Positions 19,451 through 20,750 of a DNA stretch of 20,750 nucleotides are shown in pieces. This stretch comes from Euprymna scolopes (lineage: Eukaryota; Mollusca; Cephalopoda; Sepiida; Sepiolidae). The first letter of the stretch is position 1, and every line of letters begins with the position of its first letter. The position numbers and the translations under genes are program-made. The stretch lies in assembly GCA_024364805.1 (NCBI GenBank), contig CM044513.1, positions 23,234,731 to 23,255,480 on the forward strand, given 5' to 3'. The notes beneath the pieces are model-generated. The model did no database searches, was not told where the DNA came from, and was given only the letters and a program-made list of their open reading frames with translations.

Positions 19451-19566
19451 TCAGGAGTTAATCTTGTTATAAAGTTTTTTTGAGATGTATGCTAAAATTT
19501 GTTCTTTGTTGTGTGCTTTTAGGATTCTTAGTTGATCTATTGGAATTTTTTCAGCCAGTCTAATAC

Positions 19567-19669
19567 CTTTCTGTATTAGTGGTAGTAGGCATTCTCTTTT
19601 CCGCAAGGTTATTTGTAGTTCATTCAGTCTAGTCGAACGGACGTGCCTGTATGTTACTATGGTGAAAAC
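19567..19669. repeat. Direct repeat copy 1 (103 bp) within the PLE fragment
   Basis: Aligns without gaps to 19826-19928 with 8 differences by eye (about 92% identical); offset 259 bp. It covers the VFTIVT...LNELQITLRKR coding stretch. Confidence 0.92.
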
Positions 19670-19825
19670 TCTACGTGCTAGACAGTAGGGTATTGATTTT
19701 AGACAGTTTTTAGGTTGTGGCTTTTCAAGTGGAGGTATTGTTGAGTGGCTGTGGGTTTGTGATTATGTTGTTGTTTTGGATTATTACTAGGATGTCTAGG
19801 ATGTCTAGTTCTGTGGGGATTTGTT

Positions 19826-19928
19826 CTTTCTGTATTAGTGGTAGTAGTTATCCTCTTTTCCGCAGTGTTATTTGTAGTTCATTCAGTCTAGTCGAACGGA
19901 GGTGCCTGTCTGTTACTATGGTGAACAC
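19826..19928. repeat. Direct repeat copy 2 (103 bp) within the PLE fragment
   Basis: Partner of 19567-19669. The DNA between the copies carries the sequence expected upstream of this motif in PLE reverse transcriptases, so copy 1 is in its natural place and copy 2 looks duplicated or nested. Confidence 0.92.
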
Positions 19929-19930
19929 CC

Positions 19931-20278
19931 TTTATATAAAATTTCAAATGTTTACACCTGAGTAATTTGGTAGAGACTGCAGAGGTCATTTTTTTAAACT
20001 TTGCCCCCTATAATGACCCTCTTTCCATTTTCTCTTCGGGGCTCAAATCAACTTATTAAGTTAGATCCATGTCCAAGGAACCTACATCTAAAATTTCAAG
20101 TGTTTACACCCAAAATTATCGGAGGTGCTTTGTAGAATTCTCAAAGGTCTAATCGTTGAACTCTGACCTCGTAATAGGCTTAATTTCTGGCCGACAATGG
20201 ATTATTAAGAGTTTCCCAAATCTCAGTACCCTGTATATCAAATTTCGAGTCTGTAGACTTAAAATTGACAGAGTAATT

Positions 20279-20280
<2 letters not shown>
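19931..20280. repeat. Diverged tandem repeat, unit about 150 bp
   Basis: A motif near TATATAAAATTTCAAATGTT (19934-19953) recurs as ACATCTAAAATTTCAAGTGT at about 20084 and GTATATCAAATTTCGAGTCT at about 20233, spaced about 150 bp apart. Weaker similarity continues between the units (GTAGA....AGGTC.....AACT.TG.CC). No coding potential recognised. Confidence 0.65.

Positions 20281-20310
<30 letters not shown>
20281..20310. repeat. (CA)n microsatellite
   Basis: About 14 CA units directly after the tandem repeat region, a common tail of interspersed repeats. Confidence 0.97.
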
Positions 20311-20314
<4 letters not shown>

Positions 20315-20750
20315 CACGGTTACTTTTATAGATATACTAGCACATCAGTCCGGCGTTACTTGGGTGTTTGGATGTGTCTGTTGAGCAAAAAACTATTTTA
20401 AGTGGAAGTAGGAAGGCAGGCTCAAACCTGTACTGTGAAGGAGGAAAAGAACGGGGAAAAATCCTTACGCCTTTGCGGTTACGACCATCGCCAAACCGGA
20501 AGTGACTTATGTTTACATTAAGGCTATACAATCGCACGAAGAGGATGATTTTCAAAAATATCGGCGAAAAAAGCGTCCCCCCCCCTGTAGAAACGTTCCC
20601 AGTTTAGGTTGAAGAAATTAGTGTTTATACATTTTTTCTTCAAAACGATACTGAGTTTGTAAAAATCCGTCGTCTCTGTCGAATGTTTTAGACAGACATA
20701 CAAACATACATGTTGAAAGTTTTAGGCAGGCATGCAAACATACATACATA
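20311..20750. other. Repeat-like DNA, no gene; ends in CATA repeats
   Basis: Moderately GC-rich complex sequence (about 20400-20580) with a C run (20578-20584), then two imperfect 34-bp-spaced copies of GTTTTAG.CAG.CAT.CAAACATAC (20685 and 20719) running into CATACATA at the window edge. No protein domain recognised. Confidence 0.5.

Larger units (their letters stand above)
19451..19930 (-). pseudogene. Reverse transcriptase fragment of a second, different Penelope-like element
   Basis: From about 19700 down to a stop at 19451 the minus strand has one open frame of over 80 codons without a start. It holds SIPYCLARRVFTIV (about 19699-19655), RSTRLNELQITLRKRE and LIQKGIRLAEKIPIDQLR (about 19590-19535). 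This fits the PLE stretch IPY.LARR..TIV....R..RL.EL...L..R.YP..LI..GI..A..IP, in the thumb part of RT. Further upstream, at about 19805-19740, the frames give DILVIIQNNNIIT and TQQYLHLKSHN, matching LDI.I....I.TD....TD..QYL...S.HP. The thumb differs from the PLE at 4600-5700, so these are two lineages. A 103-bp part is duplicated. No GIY-YIG domain was seen downstream. Confidence 0.72.

Noticed and set aside
19194-19472. 92-codon Cys/Val-rich plus-strand frame
   Set aside because: Product of a TG-rich stretch; the minus strand at its right end carries the PLE remnant instead.
1-20750. CRISPR array, bacterial operon, tRNA or rRNA genes
   Set aside because: No regular repeat-spacer pattern, no prokaryotic gene packing, and no tRNA cloverleaf or rRNA sequence recognised by eye.

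Overview
The window reads as non-genic, repeat-dense DNA from an animal genome. It is AT-rich, full of long (TA)n and CATA/TATG microsatellites, and carries at least five fossil transposable elements from three groups. I found no convincing host exon, tRNA or rRNA. The mix (Ty3/Gypsy elements, GIY-YIG Penelope-like elements, a Tc1 element, hammerhead-type motifs, CATA/TA simple repeats) fits a lophotrochozoan. A mollusc, perhaps a cephalopod, is my best guess; that is inference from repeat style, not a database match.

Layout. Positions 1-5700: a minus-strand Penelope-like element (PLE). Its reverse-transcriptase remnant lies at about 4600-5700, its GIY-YIG endonuclease remnant at about 1375-1700, and a degenerate hammerhead-type motif at about 181-236. 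A plus-strand Ty3/Gypsy-type LTR element (1900-4579, two 272-bp LTRs about 94% identical) sits between the RT and endonuclease parts, so it was inserted into the older PLE. Positions 5700-7198: no gene seen, one TA tract. Positions 7199-8564: a broken Tc1-family DNA transposon with terminal inverted repeats and an extra internal copy of the terminal motif. Positions 8746-10632: microsatellites, a perfect 16-bp-arm hairpin, and otherwise unassigned sequence.

Positions 10636-12263 (plus strand) and 13866-16851 (minus strand): two pieces of Ty3/Gypsy elements. The minus piece has LTR, gag, protease, reverse transcriptase and the start of RNase H. The plus piece has the rest of RNase H, integrase, a polypurine tract and an LTR. 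Their LTRs are related, their contents do not overlap, and the inner end of each abuts a (TA)n tract, which suggests a chromosomal rearrangement. Between them, at 13402-13449 on the plus strand, is a hammerhead-ribozyme-like sequence with an intact core.

Positions 16852-19450: mostly unassigned, with a CT/TA microsatellite and a third, degenerate hammerhead-like motif. Positions 19451-19930: a second, different PLE remnant on the minus strand, containing a 103-bp segment repeated at a 259-bp offset. Positions 19931-20280: a roughly 150-bp tandem repeat, followed by a (CA)n tract and more repeat-like DNA.

The genes do not form a working pathway. The recurring theme is PLE remnants with hammerhead-type motifs about 1 kb downstream of the coding remnant, an arrangement known from PLEs in other animals.
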